Positions 41,101 through 52,881 of a stretch of DNA of 64,000 nt are shown here, piece by piece. Numbering within the stretch: the first letter of the stretch is position 1; each line of letters opens with the position of its first letter. The position numbers and the translations under genes were made by a program. The stretch lies in assembly GCA_017590115.1 (NCBI GenBank), contig JAGGNK010010337.1, positions 3,671,679-3,735,678 on the forward strand. Reading direction: 5' to 3'. Source of the stretch: Montifringilla adamsi. Lineage: Eukaryota; Chordata; Aves; Passeriformes; Passeridae. Under the pieces are notes generated by a model that was given only the letters and a program-made list of their open reading frames with translations, ran no database searches and was not told the DNA's origin.

Positions 41101-44100
41101 TCCATGTGAATAGGAACAAATTGACCACAAAATAAAGCAGTCCTTCAATTGTGTTTGAATGCTTCTAAATACATACTCCTGTACAATAAGCAGACAAACT
41201 CCACACTAGTTTTTTGTTCAGCCACTTTGAAAGGAGCACCTTACTTTTGTCCCCAGGTTAAAATACAAAAAAAGTGTGCACACTTCTTTGTAAATATAAC
41301 CCTCTATGACAAAGAAGCCTATTATGAGTATTTGATGCTCAAGTTAAAAGGACAGCCTGACAAGAAAATTGTATCATCCAGTTTGCTAAGTCTCTACCTA
41401 TTTCCAAAAGTTCTATTCTGCACACCAGCAAAACTTGATTTTTTTCCAGAAGAGAGCCAGTGAGCAGATTTGTAAACACAGCACATAGAGTTTGTCCTTG
41501 CTCTCCCACCAGTCTTCCTATTCATTATTTGCTGATTGGGAATTGGTTTCTTATGGGGCTACATTATTTTCTCTTGTGATATTCCTGTTATCTTGCCAAT
41601 GTCCTTTTTCCCCTTAGTTTGGTCTGAGGTGAACATACTGATTTTTAAGGCCACAGCTGAGAGTTGTGCCCTGAATGCAGCCTTAAACATTAAGTTCTTT
41701 CCTGAAATCTGCTAGTATTAGAATCATAATGAGAATAAAAACCAAAGCTGTCTTGACCCACTTCATTGGCCCTTTTAAATAAGCCACAAGTCTGCACATG
41801 AAATTGTGACATGAAGCCTCTATCTTTTACCAATCTCACCAGTTCTTTAAATAATTAGTCAGGGAAAATTAAGGCACAAGACCCTATTCTTTTTCAGAGT
41901 CACGACATCCTTGGAGGTGCAGAAGAGTGCTCTTGTTCCAATTTTAAACCAGCAGGAAATAGACTACAGAACTTGGTTTTCTGAATGACCCTAGACTCAA
42001 TACATGTCTAACAGGCTAAAGCTACTAAAGACTGACGTTTGCCTTTTTCTTTCAGAATTCCTTTAAGCTGTACCATTAATGCAGCAAATGAATAGAGGCA
42101 TCATAAGCCACAGTGCTCTGATATTTGGAAGTTGCCTGGCTCCTGCCCCATTTCTAGCTCTATCTGAACAGAATTTTCAAAGAAACAGACTTAATGAATC
42201 ATGTTTAGTCATGCCTGAATGCTCACTGACATTGTAGCTTAAAAGCAATACCTGCTCTCAAGGGATGTTTTTGCCATATCTACATCCCACACTACATTCT
42301 GGATTGTGTTTATTTATTTCCTAGAAGCACATATACTTCACTAGCGAGCAAATAAAATTTCATCTTTGCAGTTTAGTCCTCCCCAACCACAAATGGGGAA
42401 TAGTGCTAGCCTATCTCTTTTGTAAATCAGTTTGAGACATGCTCATGGGGAAAGCTGTTTAACACAACACTACTAATCTCTGACACTGATTTCTAGGGAA
42501 AAAATGAGCAGAACACCATCTTTTTCTTCCCCCCTCTCCAACTACCTGTCATTCCCCCATTTCAATTAGGTCAAAAACTTACAAGGAATTAAGTGCAAAA
42601 AGTTATTAGCTGAAACTGAAAGGCCAATTCTGCAGGTTGACTCAACGCTGTAGAAATAGGTTCCACTGGACTGGGGTTTGTGTGAGCAGATCAGAACCTC
42701 CCTAACAATGTGTGAGAGATGAGAGACAAAGTAATAAGACTCCATTTATAGGATTTACTACTCAGCACTGTGGAACTTTCAGACACAGTGTCTCAAGTTG
42801 GGCTTTCATTCTGGAGTTGCGCTACCTCACTGCTCCTTGCCCCAGCCACACAACCCAACAGCCAGAGTGTGACCCTCAGTCCATCAGGATAAGGGTTTGG
42901 AAGGATCAGACCCAGCAGAGCTGCTCCTGCTACATCTGCTGGCAATGTCACCTCACAACTGAAACACTGATTTCTAGGGAAGAGCACTGAATACCAAGAT
43001 CTAGCACTGGTCTACGAATTTCCCAGGAATGCTTTGCTTTCCCCACTAATATATTGTTTTCCAATCCCTAAGAGTTTTTCTTTAATTTCATTGTAGGCTG
43101 GTTACATTTGATGGTTTTTTTTTTTTTTTTCCACACAAATATACCCTTGACCTGGCCACAAATTTTTTCTTTAAAACAACAAAGCCCATCATAAAGGATG
43201 AAAAAAGCCACTCATTCCTGACATCTGGTAGGCAGCCTCACACATCTGACATTCTACAAAGCACTAATATCAAAGCCTGCCAGAAGTATGCCTTGTGCAG
43301 CAGGGATCAGACTGAAAATTAATGTGCCACTTACAAATGGTAAAGGCATAAAACTGACTAATCTAATTCCACGGTGCAAGCAACAGCTGGATCAGCCGAG
43401 GGCAGGTGTATGAAAGGAGAGCCAGACACCCCTCACTGAGGCATCATAGGGGAGGTAGGCTGAGAATCAGCTCCAGGCATTCCAGGGAGCCAGGCAGATG
43501 CCATCAGGCACAAACCTGGCTGCAGGGAGTCCCTGTAATCCTCCCTAGGTCTCAACAGCATGTTCTAGATGATTACATAAAATGGTGATGAAGATTTTAT
43601 TTTAATGTGCTTTCTTCTTTGACAATCTCTCATTTCAACCAAGTTCTATCTAAAATAATTATATTATTTTGCCATTCTTTTCTAAGTGTCACAGAGCACC
43701 TGGTCATTTCTGGCCTAACCTTGCTGATTTCAGGGCAAAAAAAATTGACAGATCTTCCTCTTTTAGACTTATCTGAAAGCTCTACAAAGAGTTCTCTCTA
43801 AGCAAGCTATATAAAAATATAGATTTGCCCAATTTGTTTTACTCGAAAAATTAAAATACACAAGCAAACAAATAAGGTATCCAAAACCAAGCAAAATTAT
43901 CATGATAATGAAGTAATATGTATCCAGAAATTTCCATCAGCTGGGGAAGGGAAAACCATGTCTCATGACACCATCACTTTGTGTTCAATGCACAAGACTT
44001 GGCATACTATGAGCATACACCATTTGGCAATTACATATTCAAAAACATGCAAGGACAGGGAAAAATCTCACTCTCATCCTTATTCTTCTGTTTATGATTT

Positions 44101-47100
44101 GAAGAAAGAGTAAGGAGCAGAGGACTTAAAAAAAAAAAAAGTGTCAAATCCTAAGTTCAGCTACCTGCTTTTCCTTTCAGTCTTCCTTCTGTTGCTCCCA
44201 GGTAGTATTTAGTTGTTGCCAAGCAGCAGAAAGCTAATTAGCACAATGTCATGTTTCCTTGTTTTCATCTCTTTCTCCTTCCCACTTACATGCACACTGC
44301 TCCTCAACACTCCCAAAATAAAGGTAAATTGGCTGCAAGAACAAAGAGAATTAAAAGCATAGTTCTGCACTCAGCCTATGGAAACACTCCCTCCCCTAGA
44401 GCACTTGCTCTTATTAACACAAATGGCCATAAGCTTTGGTCACAGAGCACATTAACATCTCCAGCCAAGCATCTGGCAGGGCTGTGCTGCTCACCTACAC
44501 CCAAACCAGCCAGCTGAAATACAGCAGGTATTCCCACAGGAGATACCCTCACTGCAGTGCTGGTGAAGCTCCTGTTGAGGCAAGTTTAGAGAATTTAGCA
44601 TTTGTGCTGCAGTGCACATAGCAAAAAAAAGGCTGTCAGAAAAACACAACACCTTCTGTCAATTCATTTGCTAGGGTGAAAGAGATGCCTTATTCTAAGG
44701 CTATCCACTGTAATCCGTTTAGGTACATCACCTTCTGCCCATTTTGTATTTCTTTGCTTCCAAACAATAGTAATCTTTTTCAGAGTGTGGAGAGCAAAAA
44801 GATTTTTTCTTCCAAGCTACAGACTCACTTTGCATCAGCACTCTTTTTTTAACCCAGCGATACATGTCCCTAGTAGCATGAGAAGAATTTATTCCCTTTT
44901 CAGAAGACTCAAATCTATTTCTGTATTTGAAAAAGCAGTAGGTCCTAAAAACAACTACTGCAACCCTTACACACATGGGCACAGATGAGAAAGGGATCCC
45001 AGAATGCAGAAACTGACTGCACATAAAATCTAATAAAGTTAAGGGGGTAAGACGGTCAAAATAAGGCAGACAAGGAAATGCCAAGCAGAGTCTGATTGCA
45101 CTGAGACTGAGATCATCTACTTACAGCACAACAAGGAGGGGAGTTTTCCAACTCTCACAGCCACCATTCATCACCATTAGCTAAAACACTTGAATTCTTC
45201 ACCTTTTTTCCCACCCCCAGCACTTTTGCTAAGTGCAAGATGTTTGTGATAAACCAGAGGCTCTACCACAATTTCTGCTTGCAACACCATGGCCGAAAAT
45301 CAGCCCAACAGCCATTTAGAACTTAGAAAAATCAACAGTTATGAAATTCACTGTGTGTGGCATGGAAGCAAATTCCAGTGTTGCCTTTCTGCAGGAGATC
45401 GGGAGTAAGTATCTCTTTTTTGAAACTGCTGACACATCACCTTCCACTACATGGGGTTTTTTTCAAAACATACGAAGGCATGTGTTACAAAATAACATCT
45501 CTGTGCTTCTCCATTTTGACCCAATTCCATTCTAATTTTGCTCTAGCATTAATGTTCATGGCATATCCAGGGTTCCTGGCCCATGAGATTAATGAAACCA
45601 GGTCATTTTCCAAACACCTCCCAAAGAAAGTTCAGCCACGTGGCTACCATGACACCTAAGTGAGAGCTGGGAAGGGAAACGCTCCAGTCAGTGTTGAAAA
45701 TATTTAATCCCAGAGAGCCAGTCAGAGATCCAAGTCCACTTAGAAGAGCATGACACTCTAAATAATGCATTGCATTTTGTTTCTTGCATCCACAAGCCAC
45801 AGAGTTGCTCTTCATGTTCAGGCAGCTTGACTATCTCGATACAGTTCCCTGTCTGGCAGGGAGGAGAGGGCTGGGTGTGTGCAGTGAATCTGTCACTTGC
45901 AGCAGACAAGAACATCTTGTACTTGAGCTCTTGTTGAGTAGGTTAGAAAGGCAGACAAAGCGGCAGACTTATTAGATTTTTTTTTTTAACTGAGGTATTG
46001 AGAAGTAAAACCCTTATAACATTCTATTAATTTAAACAGATCTGTGCAAGATATCTCACTGTCTCCATCAATAGGAACAATAACATTTAAGGGTTAATAT
46101 TGAAAATAAAAACATTACAGTCTAAACTGAGCTTTGAAGAGATTCCAGCATTCCTAATCCTTATTTTTTAGGCAATCATCACTAAAATCAGAAGACTCAT
46201 CTGCAAGCTGGAATAGCTGAAAGTAAGGAGACAGATTGAACCAATTCAGTATTCCCATCTCTGCTAAACAACAGACTAGAGAGGCAAAAAAGTAGTTTGC
46301 AACAATCTGACGGGCACTTTGACCAAGGAGGAAAAGGTCAAGTGAAACTAAGCAGCACATAAATAGGAATAATGGAATGAAAGCTTGATGAGGCTAAAAA
46401 AAATTTAATTCAATTCTTTTGCTCTGGAATTCTCCATTAAAGGAAGTGAAATAAGCCCCTTATAATACCCTGAATAACCCTGGAAGATCCTCACAGTTGC
46501 AGCAGGATGTACAAACACACCTTTTGGCATTTCTCACTTCCAAGGTTTGTAAGAATAATGTATCTGATATGCATCTGTAAGAATTTAGCATCCGATATGC
46601 TAAAACCCTAGGGGGTAAAGCACCACCTAATAACTCTGATTTGCTCATCTTTAATACTGGTATGAGTTGTGTACACATGTGAAGAATTACTAGGATTTTC
46701 TGAGCAAGAAGAACAACTGCTAATGGTCATTACATTAGATCAGAGGACTGTAACATCATGCTCTTGAGCAAACATATGTTGGTCAGGGACAATAAGCACC
46801 TTTAAAACTCAATGGCTGTGTTAAATCCCATGACATCTGCCTAAGTATCTCTGGGGTTTTAAAGGCAGCTTCTGAACCTTGTCAGTCTCACAGCATTGCT
46901 GACACCACTACTTAAAATTAGCAGACCTGAGAGAACTTTCTAAAACTCAGCTTTTCAGACTTTTTACTTGGTTTCAGACCGTAAGCTTTGCATAACTATT
47001 GAAAAATCATGGCTGGAGACACAAGAAATGAATGCAGCAGGCACTGCATGTTTCTGAAGAGCTACATCTCGCCCCCCTTGCAGGGATGTGCCTGCCGCAT

Positions 47101-47479
47101 GTCTCTGCATGAGTCATCAGTGCAGGGGAAATACCTCCAAATTAGCAGATTAGGAACAGCAGATCCTGCAGACTTGGGCACACTGTCACAGCTATGATCC
47201 TTCCAGATCCAAGCCCTTGATGCTCATGCAGCTCGGATGACCTCAGACTGCATGGCTCTGGACATGCTCCTGCCAGCATCAAGCAGTGTAGGCTAAGCAC
47301 AATGCCCCACCGGGACAAAAAGCATTCTCCTTCAAGACTCAACTCTTCTTTGGGCACATGAGCCAGTGGCAAAGTGCAGAATTCAGATGGGGAAGAGGGA
47401 AACAAAGGCACACGGTTCTGGTACGCCCACCCAAACCAGCCTTCAGAAGCAGGTCCTGGCCCTCATGCACATCCATACC

Positions 47480-47895
47480 TTCTTGTATTTGTGAGGTTCC
47501 CAGACAAAGGAAGGAAATTATGAATCTGACTCCATGTTCTCAGAAGGCTAATTTATTATTTTATGATACTATATTATATTAAAGAATACTAAACTATACT
47601 AAAGAATACAGAAAGGATACAGACAGAAGGCTAGAAAGATAGCAATGAAAAACTCGTGACTCTCTCCAGAGTCTGACACAGCTTGGCCCCACTTGGTCAA
47701 TAAGTCAAACACAATTCACATGAAACCAATAAAACAATCACCTGTTGGTAAACCATCTCCAAACCACATTCCAAAGCAGCAAAACACAGGAGAAGCAAAC
47801 GAGACGATATTGTTTTCCTTTTTCTCTAAGGCTTCTCAGGTCCCCAGGAGAAAAATCCTGGCGAAGGGATTTTTCCAGCAAATCTGACAGTGACA
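47480..47895 (-). mobile_element. Solo LTR of an endogenous retrovirus (passerine type)
   Basis: Read on the minus strand, this begins TGTCACTGTCAG at 47895, has an AATAAA poly-A signal at 47557-47552 and ends near TGTATTTGTG at 47484. The blocks reading 'gaatctgactccatgtt' and 'cagaaggctaatttattatt' on the + strand are ones I recognise from abundant songbird LTRs. The 5-mer ATACC occurs at 47475-47479 and again at 47896-47900, a candidate target-site duplication, though four extra bases (TTCT) sit between the left copy and the TG end. No internal gag/pol sequence and no second LTR are seen nearby, so it is a solo LTR left by recombination. The exact family name cannot be set without a repeat library. 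Confidence 0.75.
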
Positions 47896-47900
47896 ATACC

Positions 47901-50900
47901 AGGACACAAACCTATTTGAGTGCAAACCTATTACATAACTTACACTGAGTTATGCAATACTTTAGTGCTCATTAACAAGCAGAGGCTACCACAAGTTACA
48001 AGGGAAAACAATCTGAGGAAATGAATAAACATGACCTGTTTTACCCATGCTTTTGGGCCAAGAAATCATGCATATTACCCCAGGAATAAAAGTTACTGAG
48101 CTTTAGAAAGTAACAGGTTCACTACTAGTATTAAAAAAAACAAAACCAGGAATACTCTTGTTTGCATAAGTTACAGTTTATCTTATTTGGTAGGACTGTA
48201 AGTGTCCTAATTTGGTTTTAAAAGTAAAATCAATTGTAAATTTATTTAGACCAATTTACCTGCCTGCCTGTTGTACATCACTGGGCCTGTATTGATTGTT
48301 TGAGATGGAACTCATTCCAAATTGTATTGATTTCATTCGTTAGCAAATTTTTAGCAAAGCATATTTTGTTGTTTCAGGGCAGAAGTACATAGAGGTCCAT
48401 TTAGAGACTGCAGGACTGAGCAGGGGAGGTATGGGAGGGGGCTAGAATTTCTCAAATAAATGAGATTTACAAGCAGCAATATGAATCATCTGTTTCTGAT
48501 GAAAGATCATTTTCTAAACAATAAATAAGAAACTAGGACTGGAGAAAGCCTAGATACATTGATAGGGGGAAAAAAAATCCAGTTGGTGAAATAAGAATGG
48601 GGTGAATAATTCATAAATAGTACGGTGTATTGGCCATTTTAACAGACATTTTGATTTATGGATTTAAGTGCCTAAAATAGCTCAACAATTTATAAATCAT
48701 CTTAAAATCAACAGATCATGAGTAGATTTGTCTGGCTTTACAGCAAGGCAGTCGAGCTGCATTTGTTGCCGTGGCAACTGAAGGTACCTCAGTTACCATG
48801 GCTACAGCTCCTTTAAAACACCGTTGGCAATTCCTCCCTCCCCAACTTTTGTGACTATTTTGAAAAGGAATTTTAAAAACAAAAAAGAGAAATCCTAGTA
48901 CTCTGTCAACACTTGCACTGAACAAAAGGCTTGCAAAACGCAAATTTTGTCAACCCACAACACCAGGTTAAAGAAAAGCTAATTTTTCCACTGCAAATCT
49001 TCACCTCAGTGAGACACTGTGATTTGAAGAGCTTAGATCTGGGAATCCACAATCTTGGATTATGAGCTTGATGATCACATACTCAGCTCAACATTTCACA
49101 TCAAAACTCAGTTCTGCTGCTCACTGGAAGAGGTGAAGAAATGGACTTCTACCACACTGCAAATTCTCTGTATATCAAAGTTCCCCACAAACAGCTGCCT
49201 GGACTGCTTAATGAAAGATAGGGAAAAAGGGTCAGAAATCCTGGATTCTTGTTTCTGAGGCAGATAAGCAGCAACATTCACCTCCCTGGGCTGCAGTCAG
49301 CACCTGAGATGTGCTTCCTATTCTGAAAAGGATGGCTTTATGGAGGAAACTATCTACTGCAGTCAAATCAGTGTCTCCTGAGTTATCCTGAGGTTACAGT
49401 GCCATTTATATTGCTAAACTGCAAGCAATCTGTTTAGGAAAGTTGCTTGCATCTAAGGTATCAAGACAGGAAAAGGCTTTTCCATCTTCCCAGAAAATTG
49501 CGCACCTTAGTCTGAGACACAGGGCATAGGGCATTCAAGAAAGAGGTCACAATGTGTCTTTCACCTCACTGAGGCTTTACTGCAAATTAAATATAAAAAT
49601 ACTTCAAGCTCTGATTGACAAAAAAATATTTTTTTAAAAATAATCACAAACCTTGATTTGGACATCTTCTGTTTCCCAGCTAGCTCTGTGTTTTAAAATC
49701 ACCTTGAACTTTCCCTCCCTAGGAAACAGTTTTTTGTGCTCTCCCAAAACATTCAGTTGCACACAGTTGATGTTATAAGCAGGTTTATGGCAGCACACAA
49801 TTGCTACAGATTACTTAAGAATTAGAAATGGAGTGAGTGAAAATAAGCCCTCTGGGGTGAATGCTATTTTTCATCCTTATTTGCTAACAGAATACCTGGC
49901 TTGAACATGAGTCCTGCCTTTCTCCTCTCTTCTCCAACTTCCCCCCAATCCCCTCTCATTTTCCCTTAAGTTTTTATGCAGTTTTGTGCCTATTATATGG
50001 ATACTTGCTAGGGAAGATTTCTAGAAGTGATTAGTGATTTCTGGCCATTCACTGTTAATGAGACTCCAAATCAAAATTTCCTGAAGGGCTAAATTTTAAT
50101 AAACCATCAGTCCAATCACAGTAAAATATCTGATAAGATTTCCTAGTGCTGAGGACTTCAAAGTCTCCTAACAAAGTATTGAGGACACCAGAAAGGGCAG
50201 TGGAAATGTTTTCACACTTTTCTTAACCCAGAGCAGCCATTTCCACTCTCACTGATGTCACAGGGTGGCACAAAGAACAAAACTCTAACAGCCTACACAG
50301 ATCTGAGCACTGCCTCCCATTCTTTACACCCCCCACACACATTTGCTGTGTGTTGGACTCACTGAGCTGCAAGGTTAAAAGGAAGAACATGGCTCAAGGA
50401 CCAAGCTGGAATTTCACAACCAGATGGCTTTAAACTCTGCAAACACAAGTTCTGGGGGACCATAGCTTGGCCAACAGATACAGTACCCTAACAACAGCCC
50501 AGCACTCCAAACTTCACAGATTATCCATCCCTGGGGAAGTTTAGATAGTAAGATACAGATTTTGAACACCATCCTCTAATTTTACCCCAATTCAAGGTCT
50601 CAAAACTGGTGGTTTTGTACTCAAAACACCATACTTGAGAAACACAAGCTCTAAACACAATCACTTTGTCTGTGGGACAGAAGTAGTACCTACTTGTTTT
50701 GCCTTACAAAACAGTTGCAGAGATTGATTCCTACATTAACATTTCAACAGCAGGTGTAGAGTTCCACACTGTTAGATGCTATAGAGTGTTTTAGATTTTT
50801 TGTACTGCAGGTAGATACATAATATTCAAACAGAGCTGTTTCAAATGAAAGATATTTCCTTTATGTTTGAGGCTAGAATTCAGAAACTGAGTTGGTTCTC

Positions 50901-52097
50901 CAACCACACTTAGCATGTACACTTGAATAAACCTAAGAAATGAAAATATACCACAGATGATACAGCCAGAAGACAGTAAACAATAATATATGAGAGGATC
51001 TTATCATCCAACAAGATGTTGAGTGTACTGCAGAACACAAGATAAACACAGTTGCATAATATTGCTAGCAAACACTTTAAAATATTGTACATTCCTTCTA
51101 CCTTGTGCAGAAAGCAAATTTTCTCTAGGTTTAGGCTACGACTTACCTTGTGATCCTTTCTGAATAGTTCCATCTTTCTTTTTACCTTGACTGCACAAGA
51201 GGTTGGTTTTAGAAATGTTGCTTATGCTTGTTGCTTATGGAATACACCTCCTGAGCCTTTTGTAGCCCCAGCTGAAAGGGAGTAACAAAGAGATGTACTT
51301 GGTGCAGCACCAGATGAGAGAATGGCTCTCACCTGCAAGGGGCTGTAGGGAGCCCCTTTGACAATGCCAAGCAATCAGCTCCGCAGCAATCCCCCTGAAA
51401 ATCCTCCCTCTGCAAGGCCTCCACAGCTGCCAGCCCTGAATGGCTTATGGGAGGGGTGATCACCACCTGTAGCTCATAGCAGGGTTGGTGTCACAGGTGC
51501 TAGGTGTGACTCACCAATTTAGCCTTAAAAACACAGCCACAAGGACAAGGCTTTTTCATGGCTCTCCTCCGTGTCAGGACAGAGTTTTTACATGTCTGTA
51601 GGGCACTACTGTGGCTAGATTGGGTACAGTCTAGGAGAAAATATTGTACCGTGGAAAGAAAGGATGCTAAAACTTTCTCCTTGAAATCAGGATGGTGCTG
51701 TCAGCAAGAGGGGTGGCAATGTGCTCTGACTGCCCTGTGTAGCAGCTCATGCCATGGCAGATGCCCTCATAAGCCTGGATTGTACGTTGTGCTTTCTGTA
51801 AATATCACATCTATCCTTGCCCACAAAACAGTGGAATCTCACCAAAACCAAACTGGGCTGTTTTCCATAAGATGTTAGATAAAGAATAAAAAAAATACTG
51901 GGGAAGCAAAGTGTGTGACTGTCTGAACAGGAGACTGGCACCTAGTGGCCACATTATGATTCCAGTTGCTTACTGCTGACACATTGAAGAGTGGAGCCAC
52001 AGAAATACAGGAATAAATATTTTCTTCTTCAGAGAGACAGGAGAACTGATGTTGAAAAAAATACCCTCAATCTTGCTGGTCTGAGTCAAGACAGACT
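47901..52097. other. Intronic stretch, no gene seen; contains two X-box-like motifs
   Basis: AT-rich non-coding sequence. The only structured signal I see is the X-box pair at 48765-48805. A minus-strand frame of 87 codons (50910-51173) is hydrophobic and contains donor-like and acceptor-like words, but has no recognisable family, so it is not called. Confidence 0.6.
48765..48805. promoter_or_regulatory. Pair of RFX X-box-like motifs
   Basis: GTTGCCGTGGCAAC (48765-48778) differs by one central base from the perfect palindromic RFX-factor site GTTGCCATGGCAAC. A second, weaker match, GTTACCATGGCTAC (48792-48805), follows 13 bases later, starting 27 bases after the first. RFX proteins bind such sites as dimers and act in ciliated cells and neurons. 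Whether this site drives KCNC1 or anything else is inference. Confidence 0.6.
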
Positions 52098-52425
52098 ATA
52101 CAGAGTCCTTTAGGCTGGAAGTGACTTTTAAAGGTGATCTGGTCCAACACCCTGCTGTGTGCAGGGACATTTTCAACTACATCAGGTTGCTCAGAGCCCT
52201 GTCTAACCTGACCTTGAATGTTTCCAGGGATGGGACATCTACAACTCCTCTAGGCAACCTGCTCTGGTGTTTCACCAGTCTCAAAATGAAAAAACTTCTT
52301 CCTTATATCTAAGCCTGATTCCGTCATTAAGTTTAAAACCAATAACTCTCATGTAATTGCAACAGGTCCTACTCAAACATTTGTCTTCATCTTTCTTATA
52401 TGACAAAGACTATTTTGGAAGTCGC
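52098..52425 (-). mobile_element. CR1 LINE fragment, 3' end
   Basis: A well-preserved reverse-oriented CR1 tail. On the + strand one reads 'ggtgatctggtccaacaccc', then 'catcaggttgctcagagccc', 'tgaccttgaatgtttccagg', 'caacctgctctggtgtttca', 'cttcttccttatatctaa' and 'ttgcaacaggtcctactcaa', in the standard order. The element's 3' end is at about 52098, and the copy is cut on its 5' side at about 52425, as usual for 5'-truncated CR1. Confidence 0.93.
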
Positions 52426-52690
52426 CTAAAAGAGCTACCAACACAGTTTTATAAGTTACGTTGTCACTAATTTGGATATCTAAAATGGCTCACAGCCAGT
52501 CAAAACCCAGTACTGACAAAGATTGCTGTCAGTGGAAATTTTGTATGCTCCCATCCTGTGCATTATCCTTGCACAAATTAAGCTGTGCAGGAGCCTCTGC
52601 CTAACTAGGGATTGAAAACATCCTCTGCTTTCCAAAATACTGCTTATTTTTTTAATACTTTTTGGGTTTTCTTTTTTGTCTGTAACAGTT

Positions 52691-52755
52691 GCAATTATAA
52701 ATAATGTGGATATACTTTTATATAATTATATAATAATTATACAAATTATTATTTT
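52691..52755. repeat. AT-rich low-complexity sequence (TATAAT/ATTATA)
   Basis: Nearly pure A/T with repeated TATAATTAT words, directly to the left of the first 123-bp repeat copy. It may form cruciforms. No other function is suggested. Confidence 0.8.
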
Positions 52756-52758
52756 AAG

Positions 52759-52881
52759 TCTTGGCAAGCCCTGGGTCCTCCTAAGAGAGAAGCAGGAAAC
52801 TTCCTGCTGCTCAGGGCCCTGCTCAAGCAGACTGAGATGACAACTGCTTAGTTCCTTTTTTTTGCTGGTTCAACAGCAAAG
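52759..52881. repeat. Unidentified 123-bp repeat, copy A
   Basis: This copy matches 57010-57132 over 123 positions with 5 mismatches and no gaps (about 96% identity). It begins TCTTGGCAAGCCCTG and ends with an 8-bp hairpin, CTTTGCTG and its complement CAGCAAAG around a 6-nt loop, whose left arm overlaps a T-run here. A second small palindrome, GCAGGAA-AC-TTCCTGC, sits at about 52792-52807. Flanking sequences differ between the copies. It is not part of the CR1 to its left. I do not recognise the family; a short SINE, a MITE or part of an LTR are all possible. Confidence 0.85.

Larger units (their letters stand above)
27391..47479. other. Intronic stretch, no gene seen
   Basis: Non-coding sequence with scattered homopolymers: poly-A at 33803-33820, a long poly-T at 38128-38156, poly-T at 43115-43130 and others. 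It includes the hairpin at 29016-29044 and the repeat-poor open stretch at 37010-37640, listed separately. A pyrimidine-rich zone at about 27900-28700 gives overlapping hydrophobic or Ser/Leu-rich open frames on the + strand, which I attribute to composition. Nothing else is recognised. Confidence 0.6.

Noticed and set aside
50910..51173. Hydrophobic 87-codon minus-strand frame with donor-like and acceptor-like words
   Set aside because: It looks like a membrane segment, but AT-rich DNA readily encodes Leu/Ile/Phe/Tyr runs. No family was recognised, and the splice-like words would remove part of the frame.
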